A model generated the notes under the pieces. That model was not told where the DNA came from, ran no database searches, and saw only the letters and a list, made by a program, of their open reading frames with translations. From assembly GCF_019399895.1 (NCBI RefSeq), contig NC_091876.1, positions 2,022,381 to 2,086,380 of the forward strand: 64,000 nt of DNA. Direction: 5' to 3'. This stretch comes from Cardiocondyla obscurior (taxonomy: Eukaryota; Arthropoda; Insecta; Hymenoptera; Formicidae). The translations under genes and the position numbers were made by a program. Positions 24,359 through 35,326 of the stretch are shown here, one piece after another. The number at the start of each line of letters is the position of its first letter. Within the stretch, counting starts at the first letter, position 1.

Positions 24359-24489
24359 GTGCGAAGAGGCGACCGAAGTGGAGACACATCATCAACAAAC
24401 GGCAGCTACAACGATGGGCGTCGCTGAGGACGAGACCCCGTCTTCCCTGACTTCGTCGCATCCGAACACCAACAACCCCAATCAGGAAG
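24359..24489 (+). CDS. First coding exon (isoform A) of large unidentified gene, partial CDS
   Basis: Acceptor TTATGTGCAG, donor GTAAGT. Frame with the split ATG reads MCEEATEVETHHQQ, then Thr/Ala, then EDETPSSLTSS and an Asn/Pro-rich end, NPNQE: 44 codons including the split Met, plus one base (G). Low-complexity, probably disordered N-terminus with no domain. If the split ATG were not used, an in-frame ATG lies at 24414. The next exon is not in sight. The ending phase equals that of the candidate exons at 31911, 39170 and 47321, suggesting they are alternatives to one another. Not recognised. Confidence 0.6.
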
Positions 24490-27400
24490 GTAAGTCCGCA
24501 TTTTCTATAATTATCGGCACCGAAATACGCAATCGATAGTCGTCGTGGCGAAGTTTATCACACGGATATTCTTAAACTTTCACGGACACCGTCGCGGACG
24601 GATATCTCGGCGACGATTTGCGAACGAATTAAAAGTACGCATGCATGTGAAATAAAAAAAAAAAATCTTCCGTCGAAATTAGCCGATTTGTGCCAGAGTG
24701 CACTCGAGCGCAGCTCTTGCGTGCCGCGTAAGAATAAGCGCAAAGAATGAAAGTCACGCTGCTGCTCTCCAGCTGTTCTAGCGAGTGTGTGTTTTGTCCC
24801 TTATCCCATCGGCTTTTTAACGCGGGACATTGCCCGCGGATTTTATCCTCGATAGCGCGAAAATATACGTTATAATTGCAACTGGACGTTTCAGTCGAAT
24901 AAAATTTGACTTATTTTTAGAAAAGAATTTTTTGGGAAAGTTTTGACGACGTGATTTTTGTTGGAATTAAATTTGGATCCTTTTCGCTTGATCTTTGGTT
25001 GCTTATTACTCTCGCGAATTTCTCATACGTATGTCGTTCGAAGTTAGATATACCTTTCCGCCCGGGTTCGTTTCTACGCGAAAAGAGCTCGCTCATTAAT
25101 CGCTTTAATCGTCCTGTCGCGGAAGTTCGCAGCGCGACACGATGAAATCGCCGTCCACTTCTTCTCGACGGTGACCGTCTCGAGACGGTGCCTTACCTCG
25201 CTTTTCATTCCGTATTAGATTGCGATCGCGGAAGGGTAACGAGATGGACAAACGCAGAGTGCCATATTCTTTTTCTCTTCCGCGTAGCGCGTTTGAAACG
25301 TGTTTAGAATCATCGAATTCAGTTTTACCTCGAATAAATTACTTAGTCATTCTTCGCGTTTGCGAAAGACAAGGACTAGAAAGCCTGTAAATTTTTTTTT
25401 ATTTGTGTAAAAATGTTTTAAAACATTTTAAAATATATTTCGAGAATTTACAAGCTGTATTCAGCCAAAAATATGGGTGAATTTATTGCAGCGTATTTTT
25501 TTTTATTTAATACGATCGCTATCCGTGGAATTTTTCCAAAATCAAATCGTCGCTGTAGCAATTGAGTTTAGCGGAATCTAACCTGTTTGAATTGGGATTC
25601 ACGTCGGAAGTAATCCTGATTTATTTCTCACTCACGCTTGGAAATAGATTTTATCAAATTTTCGCAGAATTTATCAATTCGTCACCTATCGAAAATTTTT
25701 TTTAACTAATTCAAGAGTTGTCCGCTGTAGGAACAGGCACAAAGCGTTCTTTTAATAGAGAGCATTTTTTTTTTTCGCGTTCTGTATCGCGTGTTATTGA
25801 AGTTCCGGCCTTGCGTAATCTCTTTTCCCTTATGCTGCGCCGTAGCACGATGTCATTGCCGTAATTAATTTGAATCTACTGTCGGCTGCCTGCAGTCTCG
25901 TTGCGCAGCACATACGGCAGTCATACGGTCGTTGCAACGTCCTGTTCGACGCGCGGCCACGTCAAGTTTCAATGGGATTTATCTAACTGCGATGTAACGT
26001 CATGCGTGGCAATGCCACCGTGCTCGACCGTGCATGTCTACAGAGCCCCCAGGATAATATCCTCCGTGAAGGATTTTTCTTCGACCGCGAGCGAATATTT
26101 CGGATTCGCGTCACGTAAGCGCGGGATATTTCGATCTAAAGCAGCGCGCGTCAATTTTATTTTTCGACTATACTTTAGTAAAATATTTTTTTTCTTTTTT
26201 TTTTGCTTCTGTTCAATCGTTGATTCACCGGCAGCGAAGATTACGCCTCACCGTCTTTAGATGCGACTTTGTATCTTGCTGGCGCGAGTAATTTGCGATG
26301 AAATACGGCACGCAAACTAATCTCGATACGGTTATGAACAGCGAATGAGCGATGAGAGGGATAGTAGGCGCGCCTCGCTTTCTCTAAACCGACTTAATTA
26401 TTCACCGAAGAAAATGGCTCTCCCTTGTCGGCTCTCCCTTCCCTTCCCTCCCTCCCTCCCGCCCCTCGATAACCCCTTTCCCCTGGGTTTTAGCGATACT
26501 TCTGTGCGGCGTGCACGGCGTATCGTGCTTTAAACATGTCTTTATCGAGTCACGTCAGTACGTGCAACGTGTATTCTCAGAAACGCGTAATTTTGCAAGT
26601 TGCGAATTATGCAGCGCGGGTCCATTGAACCACGTACTCGGATCAGAGCCTCGTGTTTAGTCGTGCCGCGATGCGAACTAATGCCACTCACAATTCTCAG
26701 AAGCGCAACGCGGTGCTTCCAACTATTCGCATTCACGAGTAGTGATGCTTCCGCTAAATCGACATTAATCACCCGCTAATCGATCCTTCGCATCAGGATC
26801 ATAATAAATATATTAAAGAAAATATCGCATTTAAATGCTAATTAATTTTTGCAAAAAGCACCGCTCCTTTTTCTAACGTACATTTTTGTTCTTTATAATG
26901 GAAATAATTTTAAAATATAAATTAACATAGCTGACGCCGTGGTTAAAAGAAAAACGAAGTTAATGAATAGTTTTTCTATCCTCAAATTGATTTAACTGGT
27001 AAAGTGACAATATTTCTTCTCTTACCTCTCATTTATTCGTTTTAATAATGATATTTTATTTAATATTTTTATTGAGCCAATACGTCGATAATATTGAATC
27101 ATTCCATCGACCAATGAACACTCGTACTTTCGTTATCTTGACAGTTGAATTCATTGCGTGCCATATGGCAACGACACTTTGCGCCTCGCGAACTTCAAAC
27201 AACGTTAAAATACGTCGGCGGGAGGAGGAACGAAGGATAAACAAATTAATCTTATCGCGATTTATCTTTGACGTTGAACGTGAGTCAGTCAGATTATTTG
27301 CTATTGATTTTTCTATCGGTACATACAACGATTATACATTTAAGTATGCATATCGGCTATTAATCACGCAAATATAATTAAAACGTAACATTCTGAATTT

Positions 27401-30400
27401 TATTTGAGTCAAAAATATATTTTTTTTTTTTTCTAATTAAAATTAAAGTGCAAAAAAAAAAATTAAATTCAAGAATCGGTGTCAACTTGATTACGATTCG
27501 ATTCAACCACGAATTTTAAATTAATCTTGACTCGAGATACATTTTATGTAGAGTTTAGACAAACGCAGATATCGTACGTAGTATCAAAGAGAACTGTTCC
27601 TCAATTAGCCGCAGTCAGCGTTCTAAAATCAGAAACGATTGTATGGAAGTTCAAGAGCCGTTCCTTTCGAAGCACGTGAGCTGCACGAGGACAGCAACGC
27701 GTGCAGACTCGCTGTTTACTTAGCTTTGGCCCCGTGCAACAACGCGCTTCCTTTGTTCCACCTTCGTCTCGCGGCTTCATTATAGTCAATAACTCCTTTC
27801 TCGGACTGAGAGAACGAGGCGACGTTTCTGACCTGGCACTATCATCAACGTGGCATCTCTCTCTCAACGAGTTAACGTTGAGCGGAGGAAACAAAAGAAT
27901 ACCAATGCCGTACGGGATTCCTCCAACTGTGCCGGCAATTTACATAGTAACCGAGCCAAATCTAGGTCGAAATATGGATCCGCGAATATCGATGTCTCCG
28001 GCCGGATAACGCCGCTTTCTCCTAACAATATCGCTTCTTAAAATCAAGGAATGACACTAGGCCTTGCACTCCTCGGCTAAAAATCATTACGGATGATGTA
28101 TAGATAAGATAATTTTCTATACAGATAAAAAAAAAAAAGCACTCGTTGACGCAAGGTAATTTTCATAACGATATGTTAAATAGCGAGTCGCGCGGTAAAT
28201 ACTACGTAATAATCGAATCGTTAATTTTACTATCTCGTTAAAATGAAATTTTAACGAGCATTAATTCTGGTATTAGCGAACGTTATCTTTTTTTTTTTTT
28301 TCCCAACGCTTTCTTTCAACGACGTGTATTCCAGGCGTATTTTCTAGCAAGATAAAGGAAAAGGAAAAATGTAAATGCGCGAGACAAAGGTATCGGCGAC
28401 GTTTCGTACACGCGACAGAATGCATTATATAACGGCCATTGTTCTCGCGATATCCGCAGGAAGAGCAGACGAACGGCAGGAGGATGCGCGCGCGTGTAAA
28501 TATTTCCGTCAACATTTTTCTTCGCGAGATTACCGCGCGATACTACACGCCAACGAAAATAGGCTTTGCCCAAATTACGTCGCCGCGTACTTTCGGGCCG
28601 GCCCGCGAAAATTGCGCGTCTCGCTCCGGCTGATCCTTAATCTACGGCCCGTTAATCCCTTCCTCATCGGGCAGGTGTGTGCTAAATTAACTGCTCGTGT
28701 TTACGTAACGACAACGGTACTCATCTCTGTCGTTCGGAAGATCAGCCGCTGCTCGTGGAATCAACGCGAACAACAAGATGCGTATCTTTAATAAATATTA
28801 TCAAAACACGCCAACCTGATTACGATTTATTGGGAAAAAAAAAGGTTTAATTTTCTAGCTTGTTATAAAATTATATTTATTTCAAAAGTTGTACATTGAA
28901 ATAATACAACGTTAATTTACAAGGGAAAAAAAAAAACTTTCCGCGCAGATAAGGGTCTCTAATTAATAATGTAAAAACCCCGTGGAGCAAAAAAAAAATA
29001 ATAAAAAAATATGGCGAGAGAGAATTTTCGTCACATTGTTCCAGGTCACGTTTTACCTCGTAACATGGTTTAAACGCGATAGCGAGATTTACGATATCGC
29101 AAGTTGCTGAGGGCAAATCAGCCCGTTTTTCGTTAGACGCTGGTATTTTCACCTAGTACGCGATATGTAGAGGAGTACTGCAGTATTTTAGTCGGGTCAC
29201 GTCCCTTGAACCGTTGCCAAATATGCCCCGCCTTCTCTTGTTCGCCAAGTTTTTCGCGTCCCAGTCACACGGTGGAGTTTATGAAATTCTGCTTGCGGCC
29301 CTATCGTAGGTGTCCTGGATCGAGCGTGAATTCTAATGATCGTACGTTCGTGGTTTTTATAAAAGCCGCGTTACGCGCGCTACATTAGCAATATTCGTAA
29401 CGCGTGCACATTTCTTCACGTATTTTTTTTTTTTTAGCCTGCGAGTTTTATTAATGCTTCTTGAAAGCTCGCAGCTGCACAAATTTAATTTAAATTACTG
29501 AGACATTAAAAGACGCCGAACTGTGCGAGTGACAAAATTAATTAGTTATTAAAGGGAAATAGATTTCCTCAAATTACGCCGCGTTTAAAGATATCGCTGT
29601 GGAGGAAGCGGAACGTTATATTGAACTTTATGATCCTTCTTAATTCATCTCCTTAGTCTGGAAATTCCACAAAGATATCAAATATTTGTAAAAGCCCTTC
29701 GAATCAGTAGATCATTCGAATTTGCTTTACGTATTAGCGGGCTCGTATGCGCGCTTAAATTTTCATCGCGATATAAATAGAACGCTAAATTATTCCGTCT
29801 GAATTTCTGCAATGCAATTAATTGCAGTTCTATTAAGATTTCCTTCGGCAATACAATTATCATAAAATTCAACGCGCCTTTCCAATCAATACCTCGCTTG
29901 TTCGTTTACTTCAGACGATCTGCGCTCAGACTACATACGGATAAAAAAAAAATAATAATTCACGGATACGAAGAGAAACCGCTTCCGGACAATTACGCCT
30001 GTAGATGAAATCTTAATTTTCTCCGTTCGAAAATTCGCACGTTACTTTCTTTCCGTCTGCGGTACAATCGCCGAATCCACCCTCGCGCCGAGCGGAAAGA
30101 AGGCCGCGGATTAAAGCTGTCCCGGGGTTCCGTCCCGATGTATCGGTTTTATGCATCATTTTCTGTCGCGTCCGCGTTGCGAGTGTGAGTTAACGGCGTC
30201 GGCGTGCTCGTAAAAGAAACGAGGCGAGACGCGTGGCACGGGTACTCCTCACGCTTCGAAACACGTCGCGAGGGCGATACGTGCACGCGGCACCGGCCGT
30301 TTAATAAGATATTCAAGACGCCCCGCCATCGGCGCGATGATCATTAACGCGTTTAAGCGCGCGTATGGGCGCGTGTGCGTTCGCGCGCGAGGGATCTCGT

Positions 30401-30880
30401 CGGGTTCGCCGTTACACCGCGGCCACTGTCCCTTAACGCGTTGCATAACTCGCGGAATCGTCGCGGGATCGTTACTTGGCGCCGCCTTTACGCCGCGCGC
30501 CGGCGTCTATTAGCTTTATCGTTAATTACTCGTCATCGACACGATGCCGGGCAACGCTGACCGCAGACGATCTGTATCGCGCCGATCGGGTACGCCCGTT
30601 CGCGCAACAGAGAGCTGACTTTACTGGAATTAAGGCTAACTGCTGATTGAATTGAACGGCTACAGCCTGGATAATGTAATTATCCCTTTATTTCTCGCAT
30701 TGATGATTTTATTAAATAATGGAGGTTTTTATTTCTATTCGATCGTTCGTCGGAGCGATATTCAGGAGACGGTTGTATTATTTTTTGAGGCTTGGACGAG
30801 CGGAAGTTTTATTACGACGACGATATTCGGGAGCTCGAACGTGAACGATTAATCTGAAAATCGTAAAAAGAAAGCGTCGT
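24490..30880 (+). other. Intron of large gene, no gene seen
   Basis: Mixed AT-rich and CpG-rich DNA with T-runs (25763-25776, 28290-28302) and A-runs (28128-28138). The longest open frame (28375-28791, plus) codes a compositionally biased product without recognisable motifs. No RNA gene or mobile element identified. Confidence 0.5.
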
Positions 30881-30892
30881 TTTAAGCAGATT

Positions 30893-30976
30893 AGCTCGAC
30901 GCTTCCGGGAATTTCGGTCGAGCTCGACGCTTCCGGGAATTTTCGTCGAGCTCGGCGCTTCCGAGAACTAAGGTGC
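30893..30976 (+). repeat. Three-copy 28-bp tandem repeat with STAT-type palindromes
   Basis: Copies start at 30893, 30921 and 30949, consensus AGCTCGACGCTTCCGGGAAT plus 8 bp. Copies 1 and 2 differ at two positions near the end; copy 3 is more diverged. Each copy carries TTCNNNGAA: TTCCGGGAA at 30903-30911 and 30931-30939, TTCCGAGAA at 30959-30967. This is the Stat92E-type consensus (established). Lies about 100 bp upstream of the Inr/DPE at 31070. Confidence 0.75.
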
Positions 30977-31067
30977 GAGAAGGACGGCGATCAGTAGACG
31001 ATCGAGACTGTCGACTGTCTCGCTCTTTTTACTCGGTCCTCTCTTTCTCTCTAAGGCCCGAAATCGG

Positions 31068-31101
31068 TCAGTCTAGTCGCGGAGTCGCGGGCGCGAGGAC
31101 G
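31068..31101 (+). promoter_or_regulatory. Core promoter: initiator plus DPE (A+1 at 31070)
   Basis: TCAGTC (31068-31073) fits the arthropod Inr TCAKTY. Counting the A as +1, bases +28 to +32 (31097-31101) are GGACG, a perfect DPE (RGWYV), continuing GGACGTGTC. Spacing is exact. No TATA box. Predicts a TATA-less promoter for the transcript containing the exon that ends at 31950. Confidence 0.6.
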
Positions 31102-31884
31102 TGTCGGTAACCGCTTCGCAATTACGCGGATTTTTCGCCGCGGACAGGGTGTCCCGCGTACGAATAAGTGTCGCCGTTGGCGACTGAGGAACGGGCGATC
31201 ATTTCGTGCACCCCTGCGTTACTCTGCTCGTCGTTTTGGGCTTAGTTTCGCGCCGCGGAAAAAGTGCATCGGGAAGAAAAGGTTACGGCCGCGGGAAAAG
31301 TGCGCGAAACGCCCGTGACGTGAAGTGCGCCGCCTCGGGCGTCATCGACGCCCGCTTCCATCATTATTTTCTTCGGAAGTCTCCGGAACCACCATCATGA
31401 AACTGTGACGTCTGCATCCCGCCCATTTTCTTCGTCGCGGCCAGGACTCTCGCTCTCATCCCGTTTCGACCGAGGGATTTTTTTGAGGAACTTCAGAAAG
31501 ACAGTGCACGGGGAACATTTCACGTCGCGGCCTTGTCTCATTCGTCGGCTTGGCGGCAAGTTCTTGGGATCGTTCATCCTGCCGACGAGAATCGGTCGAA
31601 AGGGATCAAAAGTAACCTCGCTTCACGTAAACGACGCTACGAATATCAAGACTGCGTGTTCGTACAGCGAATGGTCGTCCGTCGCGCTTCCTAATTTTAA
31701 TCGTATAAAAAATCGCCGCGATAATCCACCGTCGTTCTTTCGAGCGTTCGTCTCTCGAGTGAGTGTCAGAGATTAGTGATAGTGATGATAAAAAAAAAAG
31801 CAGAGCAGTGTAATACAGTGTTGAATAATGTGAAGTGCTATAACACGTCAGGATAATTTGGAGTACTGCCACGAAAGACAGGAC

Positions 31885-31910
31885 GGAAGGAAGGAAGGAA
31901 GGAAGGAAGG
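31885..31910 (+). repeat. (GGAA)6GG microsatellite abutting a start codon
   Basis: Six GGAA units plus GG at 31885-31910; the candidate ATG is at 31911. Confidence 0.85.
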
Positions 31911-31950
31911 ATGCAAAATCACCAACCTAACCTAACAGAAATCTACAAAT
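31911..31950 (+). CDS. Candidate alternative first coding exon (isoform B), partial CDS
   Basis: ATG at 31911 (A at -3) opens MQNHQPNLTEIYK, 13 codons plus one base (T), then donor GTAAGT. The nearest in-frame stop upstream is TAA at 31854, so this is the first Met of the frame. Same ending phase as the exons ending at 24489 and 39506, but the leftover base is T, not G, so the residue at the junction would differ. The ATG directly abuts a GGAA microsatellite. Not recognised. Confidence 0.4.
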
Positions 31951-32263
31951 GTAAGTGAACCGGCGACACGCCTTTAATCATAGATCACTCAATTGTAATT
32001 ATTCCCCCAAAAAAGTATTATAATTAATTAACATCCCCAAATATAAATAACCTGCGTAAATTGGAATTTATTTAAAAAATCTCCTGCGTAGCGTGCGCAT
32101 AATTATCTTCTAGTTTGAAAAATTGAAATCGAAAAGGTTAAAACAAGCGTTATATTTTCTTAAAAAGCACTGAAATCCATCGATAAGCGTTTTCACGAGC
32201 TATCGATACCGAAACATAGTTTATCGTCTGGAACAGATATCGGTACAGTGTGTTATGTCTTCG

Positions 32264-32284
32264 CGTCGTCGTCGTCGTCGTCGT
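32264..32284 (+). repeat. (GTC)7 microsatellite
   Basis: Uninterrupted trinucleotide repeat in non-coding DNA. Confidence 0.85.
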
Positions 32285-35200
32285 GATTCGTAGAAGCGGA
32301 CAGCATAATTTACTCAGCCAAACTAATAAAGAGCTTACAATCTCAACAGATCGCGAGGTATCGGTGGAATAAAGTCACGGGATTGATTTATGTTGTCGCC
32401 GCGTTAACTAACGAAGATAAGCTGGCAAAGTGCGCGCGCGGACACTGAATAAAAAGAAAACAATTTAATTACCGTCGTCAATCTTGGCTATTGCGTAAAA
32501 TAATTATATAACGTTATTTTTCTAGACTCTTTTTTCGCGTCCTCTTCAAACCTTAATTAATCTTATTATTTATTTTATCGGCGCCGCAATATAATTTCAA
32601 ATTAATTAATTCTGTTATCGTGATATACGACGTCGCGTATACTGTTTTTTTTTTTTCTAAAAACCGTACGACGCGGGGATCGGCTAATTAACATATTGCG
32701 CAGTATCACTATACGTGCACAAATTGCGACACGATCGTATCTGCCCGTGTTTTCATTGCTATCGCGAAAATCTCGCGCTGGATATACGGCCGGCGGTGTA
32801 GCGCGTATCGTCAATTTTATTTAGGCTTTACCGAACTGCAACCCAACTGAGGCATTCGCGAAACGTATTATACCGCATTATTTTAAACACATGTATATAT
32901 GCACATTTATATAACATTTCCGTCCTTGAGTAACGCGAAAAAAACAGTGAATTTTTACGTAATCGCGGACGGTTAATTTTATTTCTCCAGTTCGAAAGTC
33001 ATTAAACTCGTGGGTTTTTTTTTTTTTTTTTAAAGCGCATTTTTTTGCCACTCGCACGAGCCGCGTCAGCTGACGGCGGGCGATTCGCGCGTACGACGCG
33101 CATTATTAACGCATTGTGTTCGCACGCATCGTGCGTGGACACATCCTTTCGGCCGAGACAACCAGCGGCATGAGCCACATCCTGTTCCGATTGGCGCATA
33201 ACGCGTTACCCGGCTACGCTATCTTGTGTACCCAGAAAGAAATTCGTGTCTCCCGGAGATAAGACACTTCTCGGAAAGCGGAGAGAGACCGAGCGCGAGT
33301 CTATGTAGATTTTTCTTTTTTTTTTTTTTCTTATTTCTTATTTATATTCCGGCCTCGTTTAATACGCGTGTTTTATGAGCGCGAGTAATACAAGTTCCAG
33401 AGAGCTTAACAGCAGCCGCGGAAAAATATCGACTTTTTATCGCGGGGGACTTTTATGCGGTAATAATCCGATGGCCTGCCAGCGAATCTTAGGCGGGGCC
33501 ACGCGCGGTAATTCGCTCGAAGGTAAAGCGGCAGCTCGCGGGTGGGTACGTAACCGTTTTACGATTCGGTGAACAAAAAGGTTTATGTATTTTAGAAAGA
33601 AAACCATATCGTGCATTAGAGTACGCGGCAGCTTTACGATTGAAGGGCGAAAAATGGAACAAATGTATTCGAACGCCGGGGATTTTATGACGCGCGAAGC
33701 AAGCGCGGTGTGTAAGCGCGAGTATCGATGGCATCGTCGAAAAAATGAGCGCGTAATGGGCGGGAATTAATAATTGATTTCGTGATAGGAGCGAAGATGA
33801 AATTAATACATCTCGACGGTGTAATTAAAATTTAGGAAAAATATCTCGACGCTCGGGGAAAATTAAAGTAATTAAGAAATTTCGAAGTCCACTTGTAACT
33901 TTAAGGAGAGTTAGTCCCCGAAAATAGATTCATTGTGAATTCGGCCTTTTTCATTTTCTATCTTTAGCTTTATGGCTCTAGAATTAACTTGGCGTATTTT
34001 TGTCTCGTTCTTTTTTTTTTCTTTCTTTTTTTTTTTTGTTTGCCGGAGAACATATTTGCATTACATTCAGGGAACCTGTGTATTTAGAATATCATCCGGT
34101 GGTTTTCGGGATATCTCGCTTATCGCGGAGATGTAACGCGCTTGTTTTATCCTCGCACCTTAACTTGAGATAACGCGTCGTAAACCGAGGTCATTGTCTA
34201 CATATGGTGCGGAAGAGTCGCTCCGCTGTTATAAATCACCGGCTTCGTTTACCCAGACGCGACGAATGCGTCGCGGGGGGAAAAGAAAAGAAAGAAAGAA
34301 AAAAAAATGAAACTACCGGGTGCATCGTCCCCGTCGCAACCCCTTGGCATAATTCGCTGAGAAGTTTTCATCGGTTTTCCGACAGCCCCGACATCGCGAC
34401 GATATCCGACGCATCGGAAATCGATCGCAAATAATTAAGCCTTGACAGCCGCCTCGGTCGATTTCTGTTTCCCAACGACTAACCCATCAGGATACTGATA
34501 ATAGGCGAAGATAGGTCGGCGACGGTGCCCTCGGGGCCGTTCTGATTACACCATTACCTACTTGCGCCGCTGCTAATCGTCTCGGTGCACATTTACGTCC
34601 GCGTGCGTGTGAATGCACATGCTCGTAATCGGTTTATCATAATTAACATCTCGCGGAAGCCGAACGAACGAACAGAAAATTTCCGAGCTAATGGCTGTGA
34701 AATTCATTCTAATCCTCGCAATTTGGGAAATCGTGCCTCCCGGTATTGAGGTTTCATCGAGCTCCGGCTGTACCGCGCGTACTATCAATTAGGTTGCGAT
34801 ATCTTTCCCTTTTCCGACGGGCTTACGATTCATTTAATTTCTTATTTAGCGAATTTCGATGGAGAAATCCTGTCGATTGATTCCCGATACCAGAGGACTT
34901 AAAAATAAGAACGAGCGATCAAGTCTTTATTCCATCGAGTTACCAAAAGATTTTACAAGCAGTCGGCTAGATTTTTCGAGTTTAGGTGATAAAATTATGA
35001 TTAAATTTATTACAATTCTAATTGTAGATAAAGCATATTTTACTATATCCATTATATCTAAAAAAAAAAATACTTTTAAATACTATCAGGATAAAAATTG
35101 AGGTTCAATTAAGAACTCAAATTTCTGCAGCATAAAAAAAAGAAATAGAAAAAAAGGCATGCACGTTCATCCGATAGTCCAAGCGGCGCTTTTCTCCGTT

Positions 35201-35304
35201 TCGTTTCTGATTTCCATGAAACATTCGCTCGTAATGGGACTCTTTGTAGCCGTGGTTATTTGTATGCGTTTGCGGTTCAACGTATCGCTTACGTGTGTGC
35301 GTTC

Positions 35305-35326
35305 GAGAGAGAGAGAGAGAGAGAGA
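35305..35326 (+). repeat. (GA)11 microsatellite
   Basis: Uninterrupted GA repeat in non-coding DNA, a possible GAGA-factor type site. Confidence 0.85.

Larger units (their letters stand above)
31070..31950 (+). other. Candidate alternative first exon: long CpG-rich leader
   Basis: Runs from the predicted TSS to a consensus donor (AAAT, then GTAAGT at 31951). Contains open frames of up to 123 codons (31405-31776) in other frames, which would act as upstream ORFs if translated. It may contain unseen introns. Confidence 0.4.

Noticed and set aside
31924..31936. CCTAACCTAAC resembles the insect telomere repeat
   Set aside because: Only two units, inside a candidate coding exon; no interstitial telomere array.
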